Source: Rhizophagus irregularis (taxonomy: Eukaryota; Glomeromycota; Glomeromycetes; Glomerales; Glomeraceae). Taken from it: a stretch of DNA of 64,000 nt. The notes beneath the pieces were generated by a model, which saw nothing but the letters and a program-made list of their open reading frames with translations, ran no database searches and had not been told where the DNA came from. The stretch's first letter is position 1. Each line of letters opens with the position of its first letter. Where the stretch lies: NCBI RefSeq assembly GCF_026210795.1, contig NC_089439.1, positions 2,294,001-2,358,000 on the forward strand, given 5' to 3'. Shown here in pieces: positions 12,641 to 22,999 of this stretch. The translations under genes and the position numbers were made by a program.

Positions 12641-12951
12641 TTGTTCAAACTTCAAAGTACAAAATTTCTAAATCAGTCGGCATAAGCCCACATAACTGCA
12701 TATGACCGTAACACAATCGAAAATAGGAATTGGAAACAGCATGCAATATGTAAGACTATAGAATTCTTTACATGTTATATAGAATTCTTACAAACACTTC
12801 TTTGAAAATCGTATTTCTATTAAAGACTTCTAGGAATTGTGTATAGAATTCGAAAAAAGAATTCCTTTGTTTAAAAATTAAATTTAAAATATATATTAGA
12901 CAGCTGTTTTCTTGTCTCAAATTAATAAATCAATTTTTCTCTTTAAAAAAA

Positions 12952-14750
12952 ATGGAACAGCCAATTAACTACAATGATTTTTCATTATCAAACAATACAC
13001 CATTGATTCAACCAACACAAACTATTGTTAATTCAAAATACAAAAAAAGGAAGTGTGACGAATGTAATAAAAGAAGGAAACCTTTAGATGAAAGTCATCA
13101 GATTTGTCACGTCTGTTACAAAATAAAGAAGGTATATAAGTACGGTTCAAGTGGAAATAAAATTATTGATGATTTTATCAGATATACACAAATTAATTTA
13201 GTTCAAAAAAATGGAAAAATGGAGTTTGTTCCTTACGGACAATTCAAAAATGTAGTATTTATTGCTGAAGGAGGTTTTAGCAAAATTTATAAAGCTACTT
13301 GGATTGATGGTCCAGTATATAACTATATTCATAAAATTAGTATTCGTTCCCAAAATTATACAGTTGTTCTCAAAAAGCTCAATTATTCTAATAACATCAC
13401 ATCTAAGAAGCTGAACGAGGTACATAGTATACTAATTTGATAAAGAAATATTATCATGGATGAGATAAATAATTAATAAGCTTTCTTTAATTTAGCTCAA
13501 GATATTCTATGAACTTTCTTCAAAACTTAAAATCGGTCCTAATGATAATTTTATTGGAAAATATTTTGGAATTACTCAAGATCCTAATTCTCAAGATATC
13601 ATGATTATCATGCCATATTATGATTTAGGTGATTTGACACACTATATCACTAAAGATTTTTATAATACTTGTTGGAGAACAAAGCTAGAGAAATTAAGTG
13701 ATATAGCACGTGGGCTTACTCAAATACATGAGTTAAATATTATCCACAGGGATTTTCATAGTGGTAATATTTTTTCCAGCCAAGTACAATATGCATATGA
13801 GAAGTATTTTCTTAATTATACAGCAATAGGTGATCTTGGTATAAGTAAATCTGCAACTGAATCTGTAGATGATAAGGAGAATTATGGTATTATTCCTTAT
13901 ATGGCTCCAGAGATTTTTCGAGAACAAAAATATACTAAGGCTTCAGATATATATAGTTTTGGAATGATTATGTGGGAGTTAATGACAGGTAGGAGACCTT
14001 TTTGGGATCGAAATCATGATATAGAACTTATTATTGATATTTGTGATGGTTTACGACCACCAATTGTAACAAATGCACCTAAAGGCTATATTGAACTAAT
14101 GAAAAAATGTTGGCATTATGATCAAAAAAAAAGACCAACAGCTACTAATATAGAGGAAAGAATTAGAGGAATATGGAGTAATGAAAGATCCATTGAAACT
14201 AAAATTATAGAATCCCCAGATATTGGACTCATAACAAAAAATAATCCAGGTGCTATTTATAAGAGCAGACCTTTAAGTGGCATGATTAAATCTGCAACGT
14301 TTTTAATGAATTCAAGAAGTCAATCTATTAATTTAGAAAAAGCTAAAAGAAGGTTTGAAGATGATTTAATTGAAGATAATAATGACAATGATGGTATGAT
14401 ATTAAATGTTTTCAAGTAAATTTGAATTGGTAAAACTTTAATAAATCAAATATTTTTAATTGAAATTCATATATAGGTCAAAGTATTAAAAGAAAAAAGT
14501 TATATGAAGATGATGGTAATTAATTTTCAACAATGTGTCAATTTCATAATTTAACTCTAATAAAATCTTGTATATTCTTTAGATTATATTATAAAGGACG
14601 CCAAATTAGATATTGATACAAATTTTAATAATGGTATGTAAATATACTTTTTATATATAGATGGTAACTTTTAGTTTATATTACAAACCTAATTTCTTTA
14701 ATTTAAATTTAGGATATATTTCCAAGGAAATTGAATTCGATATTAATTAA
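12952..14750 (+). CDS. TKL-type serine/threonine protein kinase with N-terminal Cys4 motif, five exons
   Basis: Proposed exons: 12952-13419, 13496-14393, 14477-14515, 14583-14633, 14713-14750, giving 1494 nt and 497 aa. All introns are GT-AG (67-83 nt). The frame stays open, and the small last exons encode GQSIKRKKLYEDD, DYIIKDAKLDID and GYISKEIEFDIN. Residues 35-55 form C-x2-C-x13-C-x2-C. The kinase domain shows the Gly-rich loop AEGGFSKIYKA (105-115), Lys141 in VVLKKL, HRDFHSGN (240-247), DLG instead of DFG (269-271), APE (293-295) and DIYSFGMIMWELMTGRRPF. The catalytic Lys, HRD Asp, Asn and metal-binding Asp are all present, so activity is likely. Cys-motif TKL kinases form huge families in arbuscular mycorrhizal fungi. 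The partner is unknown. If the 14394 donor is not used, translation ends at 14419 instead. Confidence 0.93.
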
Positions 14751-15654
14751 TACCTAAATTATCGAGCCATTTATTTTAACAAGAATATTACCTCAATAGT
14801 AATTGGTTATGTATTAATATCTAGTATTATAGCGAAATCAACTTAGTACTTATAATTTACATTATAGTATATTTATCATTTGCTTAAGAATCTAACCTAG
14901 TGTGGAATGGACCACTAAGGATAGGCCTTAGTTGATACAGCTCTAACAGTCACATGCTGTTTTAGCCACAGTTAGAATTAGATTTGCGTAAAATTGATAT
15001 TTTTTGCCAATGTCATATTTTCATTTGCTTATTTTCGCAGAATTTTTGAAAAGTCATATGTTATAATTGCTTATTTTTTGGTTAAATTTGGCATTACCTA
15101 ATAATAGTGATGGTAGTATGCGAAAGTTAATAGGGAATGAAAAAAATTACCAAGGTGGATATTTTAGCTAAGATGATATTGAAAAAAAATGAAACGTTGT
15201 AAATCATAAATGTGAAAAAATTGATCAAATGATTTTTGTAAAAAAATGATATTATAAAGTCATATGGTTAGATTGCTGGCAATTTGTGAAGCCACATGTT
15301 GAGTTTGCTTATTTATCTTAATAAAAACCTTTCGTAGAGCGATTATAAAATTTTTGACCTTTCTTGTTACCTATATATGTATTGCATATTACTGGCATTT
15401 TTTTTTGGTTTAAAACATGATACTATATAACAAAATTTATACGCAGGTGCTACTGCGTAGCAACGCACCCCCTATATTATGTTTATATGTATTAAAAAGT
15501 CAAAATTAGTATACTAAACCCTTTTTAGTCTTGTAGAACAGGCAAAAATACACATAGAATGATTAGAACGTGTACTTTAAAGGCTCTATAACAAGTTCAA
15601 AAGGACATAAGGTTTGCACCGCGTTTATTCAAGAAATTTATGATATCACGTGAT
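14751..15654. other. Kinase 3' flank and gene-free stretch
   Basis: Contains a loosely repeated segment of about 60 bases (GTCATATGTT... TTGCTTATTTTT) near 15010, 15050 and 15260, and a small GC-rich hairpin near 15437-15470. No gene seen. The left copy of an 8-base target duplication (CACGTGAT) is at 15647-15654. Confidence 0.5.
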
Positions 15655-16029
15655 TAGAGTTTGGAATCGATTAAGGTTAAATGGGGTGATTAATTAATGG
15701 TTAATCGATTAAGGTATCTCAAAAATCGGTTAATCGATTAAAATTATCAACACATAATTCTGGTCAAATTATCTAATGCGGCCCAGAGCTGTGAATTTTT
15801 GGTCACGTGTTCTCCGAACTTGGAAGAATTTGTATTAATTTTTTAATGATAATAATAATAAATAAGACTTTCCTATAACTAAATGTATGATCAAAAACAA
15901 TTTGGTGCAATCTGCGGTCAAAAAAAAAAAATTTTAATATTTTAAAATTAATCGATTATTAATCGATTAAGGCCCTTGGTTAATCGATTATTAATCGGTT
16001 AAGGTTTTTTTGGTCGGTTCCAACCTCTA
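15655..16029. mobile_element. hAT-like MITE with 8-bp target duplication
   Basis: Termini are TAGAGTTTGGAATCGA on the left and, reverse-complemented, TAGAGGTTGGAACCGA on the right. The element is flanked by perfect 8-bp copies of CACGTGAT at 15647-15654 and 16030-16037. The interior carries several copies of the palindrome TTAATCGATTAA in direct and inverted order. An 8-bp duplication is the hallmark of hAT transposons. It has no coding capacity. Confidence 0.85.
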
Positions 16030-16037
16030 CACGTGAT

Positions 16038-17525
16038 CATAAATGATTCATATATAATAAATTCCAAAAAAGGCGCTGCGTAATTATTCTAATAATTACA
16101 GTTTGTCAATAACAAATATGATTTGAACGTTTTTCAAACAATAAAATCTTACTATGATAATTAAGTAATGTCAAAATTTCTTTGGAAACAAAGCATAAAT
16201 ACACAAAATATGTCAAATGATAGAATAAATTATAAAATTTCACTTTTTTTCTAATATTAAATATAAAGAAACAAATTTAATTATTATTTAAATAATTGTG
16301 AAATCAAACTTTAATAATACTAATTATACAACGTAATAGTCGCAATATGTTATGACTGACTCCGTTAAAAAGTAATATAATTATTTACGTCCTATTTAAA
16401 GAACTTTTACATATTGTTCAATAATTTATTTGTAATTTTTCCAATAAACTTTGAAGAAATTCTTATAATCTAAGTTTGTAATTAAAGTATTCAATTTTTC
16501 AATAAAAGAAAATGACAGTAATTAGAGATTATCAACCAAACCTTTATGTACAATTCAAATTCATTCATAGCTATTTGGGTCTAAGTAAATTTTTTTTTTT
16601 GGGCTAATATTTCTGATTGTCCTATTGGACTCCGATCTTATAATTATTTGGTAACCTTCAATAAAGTCAATGCATGAATATAATTTAGTGCAATAATTTT
16701 TAACAATTTCAATCACCATCAAAAATTGCAAAACAACACAACAAGATATATTATAATTTAAATGTGAATTCACCGTACAGTACATGTTCCGAGTTAATGA
16801 TCATGTATTCTATTCCCTCAATGTTTGGTTAATCTTTTGTAAAATGTTTGCAACTGAATTTGTACGTTATTATAATATAACTTTTTTGTGTAATTTGCAT
16901 GTATTATCAAATGTTTCTTACTATAATTGTAATTTTTTAACGGAATAAAATCGGAATTTTTTCCGTTATCGTGATAAAATTGGCGGAATAAATCTGGGTC
17001 TCTGTGACGGGTATTCAATTGTTGTTTTTTTAAAAAAATCTTGGTTATTTTTTGCAAAACCCAATAACCATTATCTTGTTTATTTATAAAAAAAAATTCT
17101 ATTTGTATTTTGCCTGTTGTCTGTTTTAACACTATACTTACGAAAAAGTAACTTGCCCGCTCAAAAAAAAAAAGAAAAGAAAAGATACGAAATAAATACG
17201 AAGTAAAATGAAAAAAAAATTTTTCGATAAAAATTTTTTTAGTATCCGAATAATTACTTTTATAAATAATAATAATCGAAATTTCGACATATTAAGAAAA
17301 TTTTTTGTTTAATTTAAATCTTACAAAAAAGGGTTGAAATTTTTATACATACATAAATGTTTTACATTCTTGGGATATACAGTATCTTAAAATTTTTTTT
17401 GTTTGCGTTTGTTCATGTTCTTTTAATAATAAAGAAAATTGGTAAAATGAGTAAAAAAAAAATAAATAAGAAAATTTGCTGTTTTGTTCTATGCCTTTTA
17501 CATTTACATAGGTGGATATATCGAG
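16038..17525. other. Gene-free stretch downstream of the HMG pseudogene
   Basis: Minus-strand frames of 74 and 104 codons occur at 16561-16785 and 16818-17132. They are Asn/Tyr/Lys/Ile-rich as expected from AT-rich DNA and show no domain. I do not call them genes. Confidence 0.45.
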
Positions 17526-17975
17526 TTAAATTTGTGGTTCTCCAAGTTCACTTTCTGATGGTGGGAATGTCATATAATACGGAATATTTTGCATCAAATC
17601 ATCAAAATAAAATAATGCATTTAAATTCGTATTATGGGCAGACGTCTTCAGTCTTCTTCGTGTTTGTCGAGGAGGTGATCCATAAACTTCCTCGTGCTTC
17701 ATCTTAGCTATGAGAGCTAATTTTTGACATTCCTCTCGTACCTCTTTTGATGCGTTCTTCCAAGCCGCCGCAGTGTTGGAAGTCAATAACCTTTAGATTG
17801 CAGGACCTTGATGTATGCAGTCCTGAATATTAAAAAATTATTTGGGGGCCTGGTCGGCTTTCCCCCGTCTAGGTTTGGCCAACAAATCGTCGTCCTCTAA
17901 TTTCAAAGGTAAGGATACCAAAATATTTTGCGGTATAACCGCGTTCTCATGGTAGTGAACGAAATCTAATTTCAT
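17526..17975 (-). pseudogene. MATA-HMG (mating-type-like HMG-box) pseudogene 1
   Basis: Read on the minus strand, MKLDFVHYHENAVIPQNILV opens at 17975 and runs to ADQAPK followed by a stop near a CCCCC run. In the next frame PPNNFLIFRTAYIKVLQSKGY continues the HMG box. After another one-base shift TSNTAAAWKNASKEVREECQ and LALIAKMKHEEVYG complete it, followed by a Phe/Pro tail ending at 17526. The PPNNFLIFR...SKEVREECQKLA...KMKHEE layout is typical of the MATA_HMG domain, a sequence-specific DNA-binding fold used in fungal mating-type regulators. Two frameshifts inside the box make this copy non-functional as read. Its upstream block is the duplicated 17990-19035 arm. A second HMG pseudogene lies 1.2 kb upstream in the same orientation. 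Confidence 0.85.
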
Positions 17976-17989
17976 GATTATAGATGATT

Positions 17990-19035
17990 ATTTTTTTGCT
18001 GTTTGTTTTAAAAGATATATTTATTTATATTTTATTTGAGAAAGGAAATAATTTTTTTTTACTAATAGGAAATTTTGTTGTTTGTTTGGGAAAATATATA
18101 TTTTATTATGAAGTAATTTTCTTTTTTTTTTTTGGTGTGAATTTAACGTTTCATAATTAATAACTGAAAATTCATTTTTGTGAATTTAACGTTTTTCCAT
18201 ACGTTAATTATGCTTAATAACTGAAAATCTTTTGTTCACAACATGATGCATATAATTCATGATGCATGCATGTGGCGCAGGTTAGAAACACAATAAGTAA
18301 CTAAGTAAATAATAAATAAAGTTCTATATAATGAATAAAGTCACAAAATTGATTTTTTTTAAAAAAAAACAATTATACCGTTATACGTAGAACTAAAGTT
18401 AAAGAAATTTTCGATTATCGTACATGTAAAAAAACTTCCAGGGGAAATTTTCAAGTCGTAACCCGACATATTTTTTTTTAATACAAAGAAATTAAACCCT
18501 ATTGAAATTTAATTTGATTTGATTTGATTTGATTTGGTTTTTAATGATTTTAATGATTTTTAAAATAATCATATATATTTATAGAAAGAAATCAGTATTA
18601 TATATATAAAATATATAATTTATATATTTATATTGAATTCTTAATTGGTGTCAATTCAGTTTTATAATTACGAATTTGTACATTCCAAAATTCGCGTAAT
18701 TACAAATAACATATATTTAGAATATTAAAAAGACTTCAACGAAAAAGACGATGGACAGGTTTAACAATTTGGTTTACCAGCCAAAGTGATAATTTAATTA
18801 TTATAATAGTAAAAAATATATAGATTTTTTTTTAAAGCAACACTTGTTCAATTTACTAAGATGATTTGATAATTTGTGATAATTTAAAAATTTTAATTTA
18901 ATGAACATTTTAATAATATTTGATTATTTGATCAAAAAAAATTACTAGACGCAGTTTTTATTCATTACTCTTATTCAATAATGTTAACAAACAATTACAA
19001 AATATTTTTATGCAGATACTGTATACCACATACAC
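17990..19035 (-). repeat. Inverted segmental duplication, arm 2 (partner 7075-8045)
   Basis: On the minus strand this block runs from beside the 3' end of HMG pseudogene 2 to just upstream of the ATG of HMG pseudogene 1, so it would contain the latter's promoter. It matches 7075-8045 collinearly when reverse-complemented. It includes a short (TTTGA)n microsatellite near 18513-18538. No gene is visible. Confidence 0.75.
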
Positions 19036-19153
19036 ATTGAACCTACATCGTGAAACGTCACGTATAACATATATATGTAATGTACCGTAACCTACTAACA
19101 TATATTATATACATACAGTATATATATATATTTATTTTATTTTTAGTTTATTT

Positions 19154-19840
19154 TTAACGAGGTTGAATCCTGCGCTTCCTTTCTTGTGGTCTTCTTGGAC
19201 GATACCTATATTCAGGGTATTTTTTCATACAGTATGTTCTTGCTTTGCAGCGTCTGCCATTTTTTGAAATTTCATACGAATTTCAGCTGGATCTTCATGC
19301 CACATTCTACCAATCTCTTTATGAAACTTCATTATTAGTAATTCCTTGATGACTGGCTACGATACCAGGTTGTTTAGCTCTACGATATAAGATGAAAGCA
19401 TTTGGTGGTCTTGGTGGTTTCTTAATCTTTGTTCTAGCGTTTGATGATGCAGCCTTCCGGCTACACCACATGGAAGAGTGAATGAGGGAGACGTACATCA
19501 GTATCAGGTAACATTCTAGGAACATTAGGAGCTGCTGATACAGGTTTCGCATTCTTCAATAAATTCGTTACAGTTGAGCTTTGGCATCGTTAGGAACTAA
19601 AACAGGTTCAAAACCCTCAGGGATGAAATACAAGGTACCCTTATTTTGTTCATATAAATCTTGAACTCGATCATATGAAACATATTCAAAATTTGGAACT
19701 GGATTACCACCTTTTGTAATTTTTACTCGTGGTTGTTGTGGCATTTGAGGTATGTAAGTATCTTGATCACCATTAGGGAACGTTATTTTGCGGAGTTGTA
19801 TTGTTACTTGTAGAAATATTTTCGTTGTTTTTACAACCAT
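19154..19840 (-). pseudogene. MATA-HMG (mating-type-like HMG-box) pseudogene 2
   Basis: The minus strand opens at 19840 with MVVKTTKIFLQ and continues through FEYVSYDRVQDLYEQNKG and FIPEGFEPVLVPNDAKAQL before a stop near 19568. After frameshifts the reading passes NAKPVSAAPNVPRMLPDTDV, then ARTKIKKPPRPPNAFILYRR and AKQPGIVASHQGITNNEVS (box start), then KEIGRMWHEDPAEIRMKFQK and MADAAKQEH, and lastly KKYPEYRYRPRRPQERKRR to a stop at 19154-19156. RPPNAFILYR...SKEIGRMW...KYPEYRYRPRR is the canonical MATA_HMG signature and is much closer to mating-type and Ste11-like HMG boxes than pseudogene 1. At least three indels, one of five bases after KQEH, break it. In mycorrhizal fungi MATA-HMG genes are highly expanded; that comes from general knowledge, not from this sequence. 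Confidence 0.88.
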
Positions 19841-20574
19841 ATCTTTAAGACTGTTAGCTTGTAAGTTTTGAGCGATAGAGGATGTTTTGTAACTGCATTT
19901 TTACAGCAAAATATTCTGTCATAATACAACGAAAAACTTTAAAAGAAAGATGACAAGAACTTTTCAAGTTGTCAATAAATACTTTGACACCAGGACGGAA
20001 AATGGTGTTAGGGACTTTCAGTTTTTTTTTTTAATGAATGGACACACTTGAAAAAAAATTTAGGGTATAATTATATAAAAAAAAAATATTTTTTTTTTTT
20101 TTTTTTAATGAATGGACACAAAAAAAAATTAAAAAAAATTTAATTATTTTAGGAAGCGAGGTTAATGATATTATTCTATATATGTATATATATATAATAA
20201 CAATATATTTAAAAAATGGAAAAAGTAAGAAAGAAAAGGGAGGAATATATAACAAAGTTAAACTATCATGTAATGTAATAATATCACATAAAAATTATAT
20301 ATATATACAGTATATATTAGATAACTAGATTAATTTGCGTCAATATAAATAAATTCGCTTGGGTATAAAAATAGCATCCTGCTCAAGTTCTTAAATGTTA
20401 TTCTTACCTTTCTTGTCTTCAAGCTAACAATGAATAAATTGGATTTTAAATGAAACTATTATCGTACTGAAACCCGATACTTTTTTTGGCAATAAGAGCG
20501 GCGCAGTTTGATCTTCATGTCAAGTGTTGTTGCACATTTCTTTACCTATTTTGGTAATTAACATGTGACGTTAT
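19841..20574. other. Gene-free stretch
   Basis: Upstream region of HMG pseudogene 2, then poly-T and TA-rich sequence. Two nearby copies of AATGAATGGACACA occur at 20033-20046 and 20107-20120. Nothing else supportable. Confidence 0.5.
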
Positions 20575-20963
20575 TTTCAATAACGACCAATCGAGTAAAA
20601 ACAAAATGAAATAATAATTTTTAATTTTTGGTTCCATTATGAAAAATGCGAAAAATGCCGATTATTTTGATTATTTTAAAATTGATATGACGTAGATAAT
20701 ACAGGCAAATATACTAGTATATATATATATATACACGTATAAGTAATACTTCTGAAAACAAAGATATTATTGTAAAAATTTGATGCAATGTTTAACAGAT
20801 AAAAATACGTATTTCTTGTATATTTATGTTTTTTTTTGTTTTGTATACTGTATATATATATTAAAAAAAATGGTTCATTTATCAAAATTTTATAAAAAGG
20901 GTTCGGAATTTGCAATGAAAAAACTTGCGTAATTTATTTCGTTATTCGCAGTATATATAAATT

Positions 20964-21073
20964 CAGTGTTGGCAAATGACCTTGAAATGACCTTTAAATG
21001 ACCTGATTACGTCATGATTTTACTATGAATATATCACGTGATCATATACGAAATGCAAAATTTGCCAACACTG
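20964..21073. mobile_element. MITE with 14-base terminal inverted repeat
   Basis: CAGTGTTGGCAAAT at the left end and ATTTGCCAACACTG near the right end form the TIR. The interior has three short GACCT words and ATCACGTGAT. It sits eight bases upstream of the A1 start codon and is absent from the otherwise matching inverted arm at 22870, so that arm is an empty-site control. A TATATAA word flanks both sides, but the target duplication is not clean because the flanks are TA-rich. Confidence 0.75.
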
Positions 21074-21080
21074 GTATATA

Positions 21081-21493
21081 ATGTCTCATAAACAAAGTTG
21101 AACGCATCCGTATATCCAAAAAATAAACTTTTATAATAGCAAATGAATTAGGAGAAACCCCCAAAAACTTTGTTATAATTGTGAAGAAACGATTGATTGC
21201 GTTAAATTAGTTTCCAACAAAGTAAATAAGATTGAGGAAATTGTGAATAATTTTAAAAACATTAAAAAGAAGCCTGAAAAGCTTTCTAAATTTAATGCAA
21301 AATTTACCTTAAATAATGTTCCCTGCGAATTGGAATACGACCTATCAAGTTTTACTTTAGAAAATCTACAAAAACTTGTTGCTATTACTACACAATTTAC
21401 AATCCTAATTCTCCCTCAAATAATTCTCCCTCGAGCAATTCTCCCTCAAGCAATTCTCCCTCAAGCGATGATGTTTCTGAATCATCTAACTGA
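21081..21493 (+). pseudogene. Family A copy A1: small CxxC protein, two in-frame TGA and one frameshift
   Basis: The frame starting ATGTCTCATAAA reads MSHKQS, TGA (21099), THPYIQKINFYNSK, TGA (21144), IRRNPQKLCYNCEETIDCVK, then LVSNKVNKIEEIVNNF, FNAKFTLNNVPCELEYDLSS, FTLENLQKLVAITTQ. A one-base shift then gives YNPNSPSNNSPSSNSPSSNS and a stop at 21491-21493. Both TGA codons align with Arg positions in related copies (QR, MRTRR), so each is explained by CGA to TGA. The tail comes from a 12-base repeat (AATTCTCCCTCA). Function unknown: one CxxC (LCYNC) could be half of a zinc site or a redox pair. Not translatable as it stands. Confidence 0.75.
21405..21466 (+). repeat. 12-base minisatellite in the A1 tail
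   Basis: About five copies of AATTCTCCCTCA/G encode a Ser/Pro/Asn tail in one frame and Leu/Pro/Ile in another. The inverted copy lacks this segment altogether. Confidence 0.8.
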
Positions 21494-21495
21494 AA

Positions 21496-22056
21496 ATAAA
21501 TACGAAACTTTTATTATTCTAATCTTTACAAATTAAATAATTAGCAAAATCTTTCTTTTGCTATTTTTAACAATTTATCGTTATTATATTTTCGTTTCAA
21601 ATTTATTTTTTTTAGTTATTACCGTAAAAAAAAGCCAGAATTAATATTTTGTGTATATTTTTAAAGAAAATTTATAATATTAATAGTTAAAAATGTCAAT
21701 AGAAAAAGGAGTGGAACCAATGAAATTGAACAGAGATCAAAGAATATTTACTCCGTGAAATAAAAATACAGATCTGCAATACGAAAAAAATTTTAAAAAT
21801 AGTTTGTTGTGATTGAAAAAAAAAATGAGATAGCCGAATCATTTTCGACATATACATAAACAATTTCGATAATCTACATAACGTGAAATTTTTATCATAG
21901 TATCTTAAATAATTTCTTAATAAACCTTAATTCATAAGATTTGTGTTTGTGATAAATTATTTGAAAATATTTTTTCTAATTGCCCGAGAGTCGATTTTGC
22001 CTTGATAAATTAACAGTGATTATTACGATATTTAGAATATGAACTATATTTTTGAA
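21496..22056. other. A2 3' flank and gene-free stretch
   Basis: Contains the segment CCCGAGAGTCGATTTTGCC near 21983, which matches in reverse complement the 3' flanks of family A copies A5 (about 44420) and A6 (about 53085). It is therefore the conserved 3' UTR of A2, read on the minus strand. No other gene. Confidence 0.55.
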
Positions 22057-22317
22057 TTAATTATGTAGGTTTCTAAAGATGTATTCTAATTCGTTGCTTA
22101 AATTAAATTTTGCATTGAAGATAGAAAATTGATTAACCTTATTCTGTTTTATGGGATTTTTATGAAAATTGTCAATGACTTCTTCTATTTTATCGCAGTC
22201 GTTCGTTTCCTTACAGTCTGGACAAAGTTTTTGAGATTTTCTCCTAGTTCTCATGTTACTTAAATTGTTTTTTTGAACATATGGAGTTCTTTGTTCGTGA
22301 TCATTTTTTGATGACAT
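22057..22317 (-). CDS. Family A copy A2: small CxxC protein, C-terminally shortened
   Basis: An uninterrupted 86-aa frame starts MSSKNDHEQRTPYVQKNNLS, then MRTRRKSQKLCPDCKETNDC, DKIEEVIDNFHKNPIK, QFSIFNAKFNLSNELEYIFR and ends NLHN. Compared with the family it lacks the segment between the CxxC and the helix, and VPC plus LSNFTLE of the C-terminal block, both by in-frame or near in-frame deletions. It also has no Ser/Asn tail. It could still be expressed, but loss of the conserved core argues for decay. The protein is basic, with no signal peptide or membrane segment. It lies between the two inverted A1 arms on the minus strand and keeps a 3' flank shared with A5 and A6. Confidence 0.55.
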   Translation of the reverse strand: MSSKNDHEQRTPYVQKNNLSNMRTRRKSQKLCPDCKETNDCDKIEEVIDNFHKNPIKQNKVNQFSIFNAKFNLSNELEYIFRNLHN

Positions 22318-22539
22318 TATAAAACGATTATAATAATAACGATAAATTGTTGGTTACCCAAATCAAAATAGCGAAAAAACTAATCTCTTAAAAAGTTGTT
22401 TAAATAGAATACAACGAAAAAAGAGGCTTACATAATAAATAAACGAAGTAAAAAGTAAAATCAAAAAAAAAAATTTAGATTTTCAACGAGATTTTGCAAA
22501 GGTTATCCGAATGCAATGAGAAAGAATAGTGAAGTTTTG

Positions 22540-22956
22540 TATTTCACTTTTCAGTTAGATAAATTGTGTAGTAATAGCAACAAGTTTGCTAAAGTAAAAC
22601 TCGATAGGTCGTATTCCAATTCACAGGGAATATTATTTGAGTAAATTTTGCATTAAATTTAGAAAGCTTGTCAGGCTTCTTTTGAAGGTTTTTAAAATTA
22701 TTCACAATTTCCTCAATCTTATTTACTTTGTTGGAAACTAATTTAACGCAATCAATCGTTTCTTTACAATTATAACAAAGTTTTTGGGGTTTCTCCTAAT
22801 TCATTTGCTATTATAAAAGTTTATTTTTTGGATATACGGATGCGTTCAACTTTGTTTATGAGACATTTGATATTGCGAATAACGAAATAATTTATGCAAG
22901 TTTTTCATTGCAAATTCGAACCCTTTTTATAAAATTTTTTGATAAATTAAGCCATT

Positions 22957-22999
<43 letters not shown>

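Larger units (their letters stand above)
20575..21495 (+). repeat. Inverted duplication, arm 1, carrying family A copy A1 (partner 22540-23172)
   Basis: From AACGACCAAT (about 20583) to the end of A1 the sequence matches the reverse complement of 23172-22540. Shared parts are TTTTTGGTTC, AAAGATATT, TTTGATGCAATGTTTAA, GATAAAAATACGTATT, a TA-rich run, TTATAAAAAGGGTTCG and the A1 coding region. The other arm lacks the MITE at 20964-21073 and has a longer (TA)n tract. Confidence 0.85.

Noticed and set aside
15430-15475. GC-rich hairpin (GGTGCTACTGCGTAGCA) considered as a Helitron 3' end
   Set aside because: The sequence after the hairpin does not end in CTRR followed by T, and no 5' TC end or Rep/helicase coding was found.
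16818-17132. 104-codon minus-strand frame downstream of the HMG pseudogene
   Set aside because: Composition follows AT-rich codons (Asn, Lys, Tyr, Ile), with no conserved partner in the window.
17357-17707. 116-codon plus-strand frame
   Set aside because: It is antisense to the MATA-HMG pseudogene and has a poly-Lys start; no domain.
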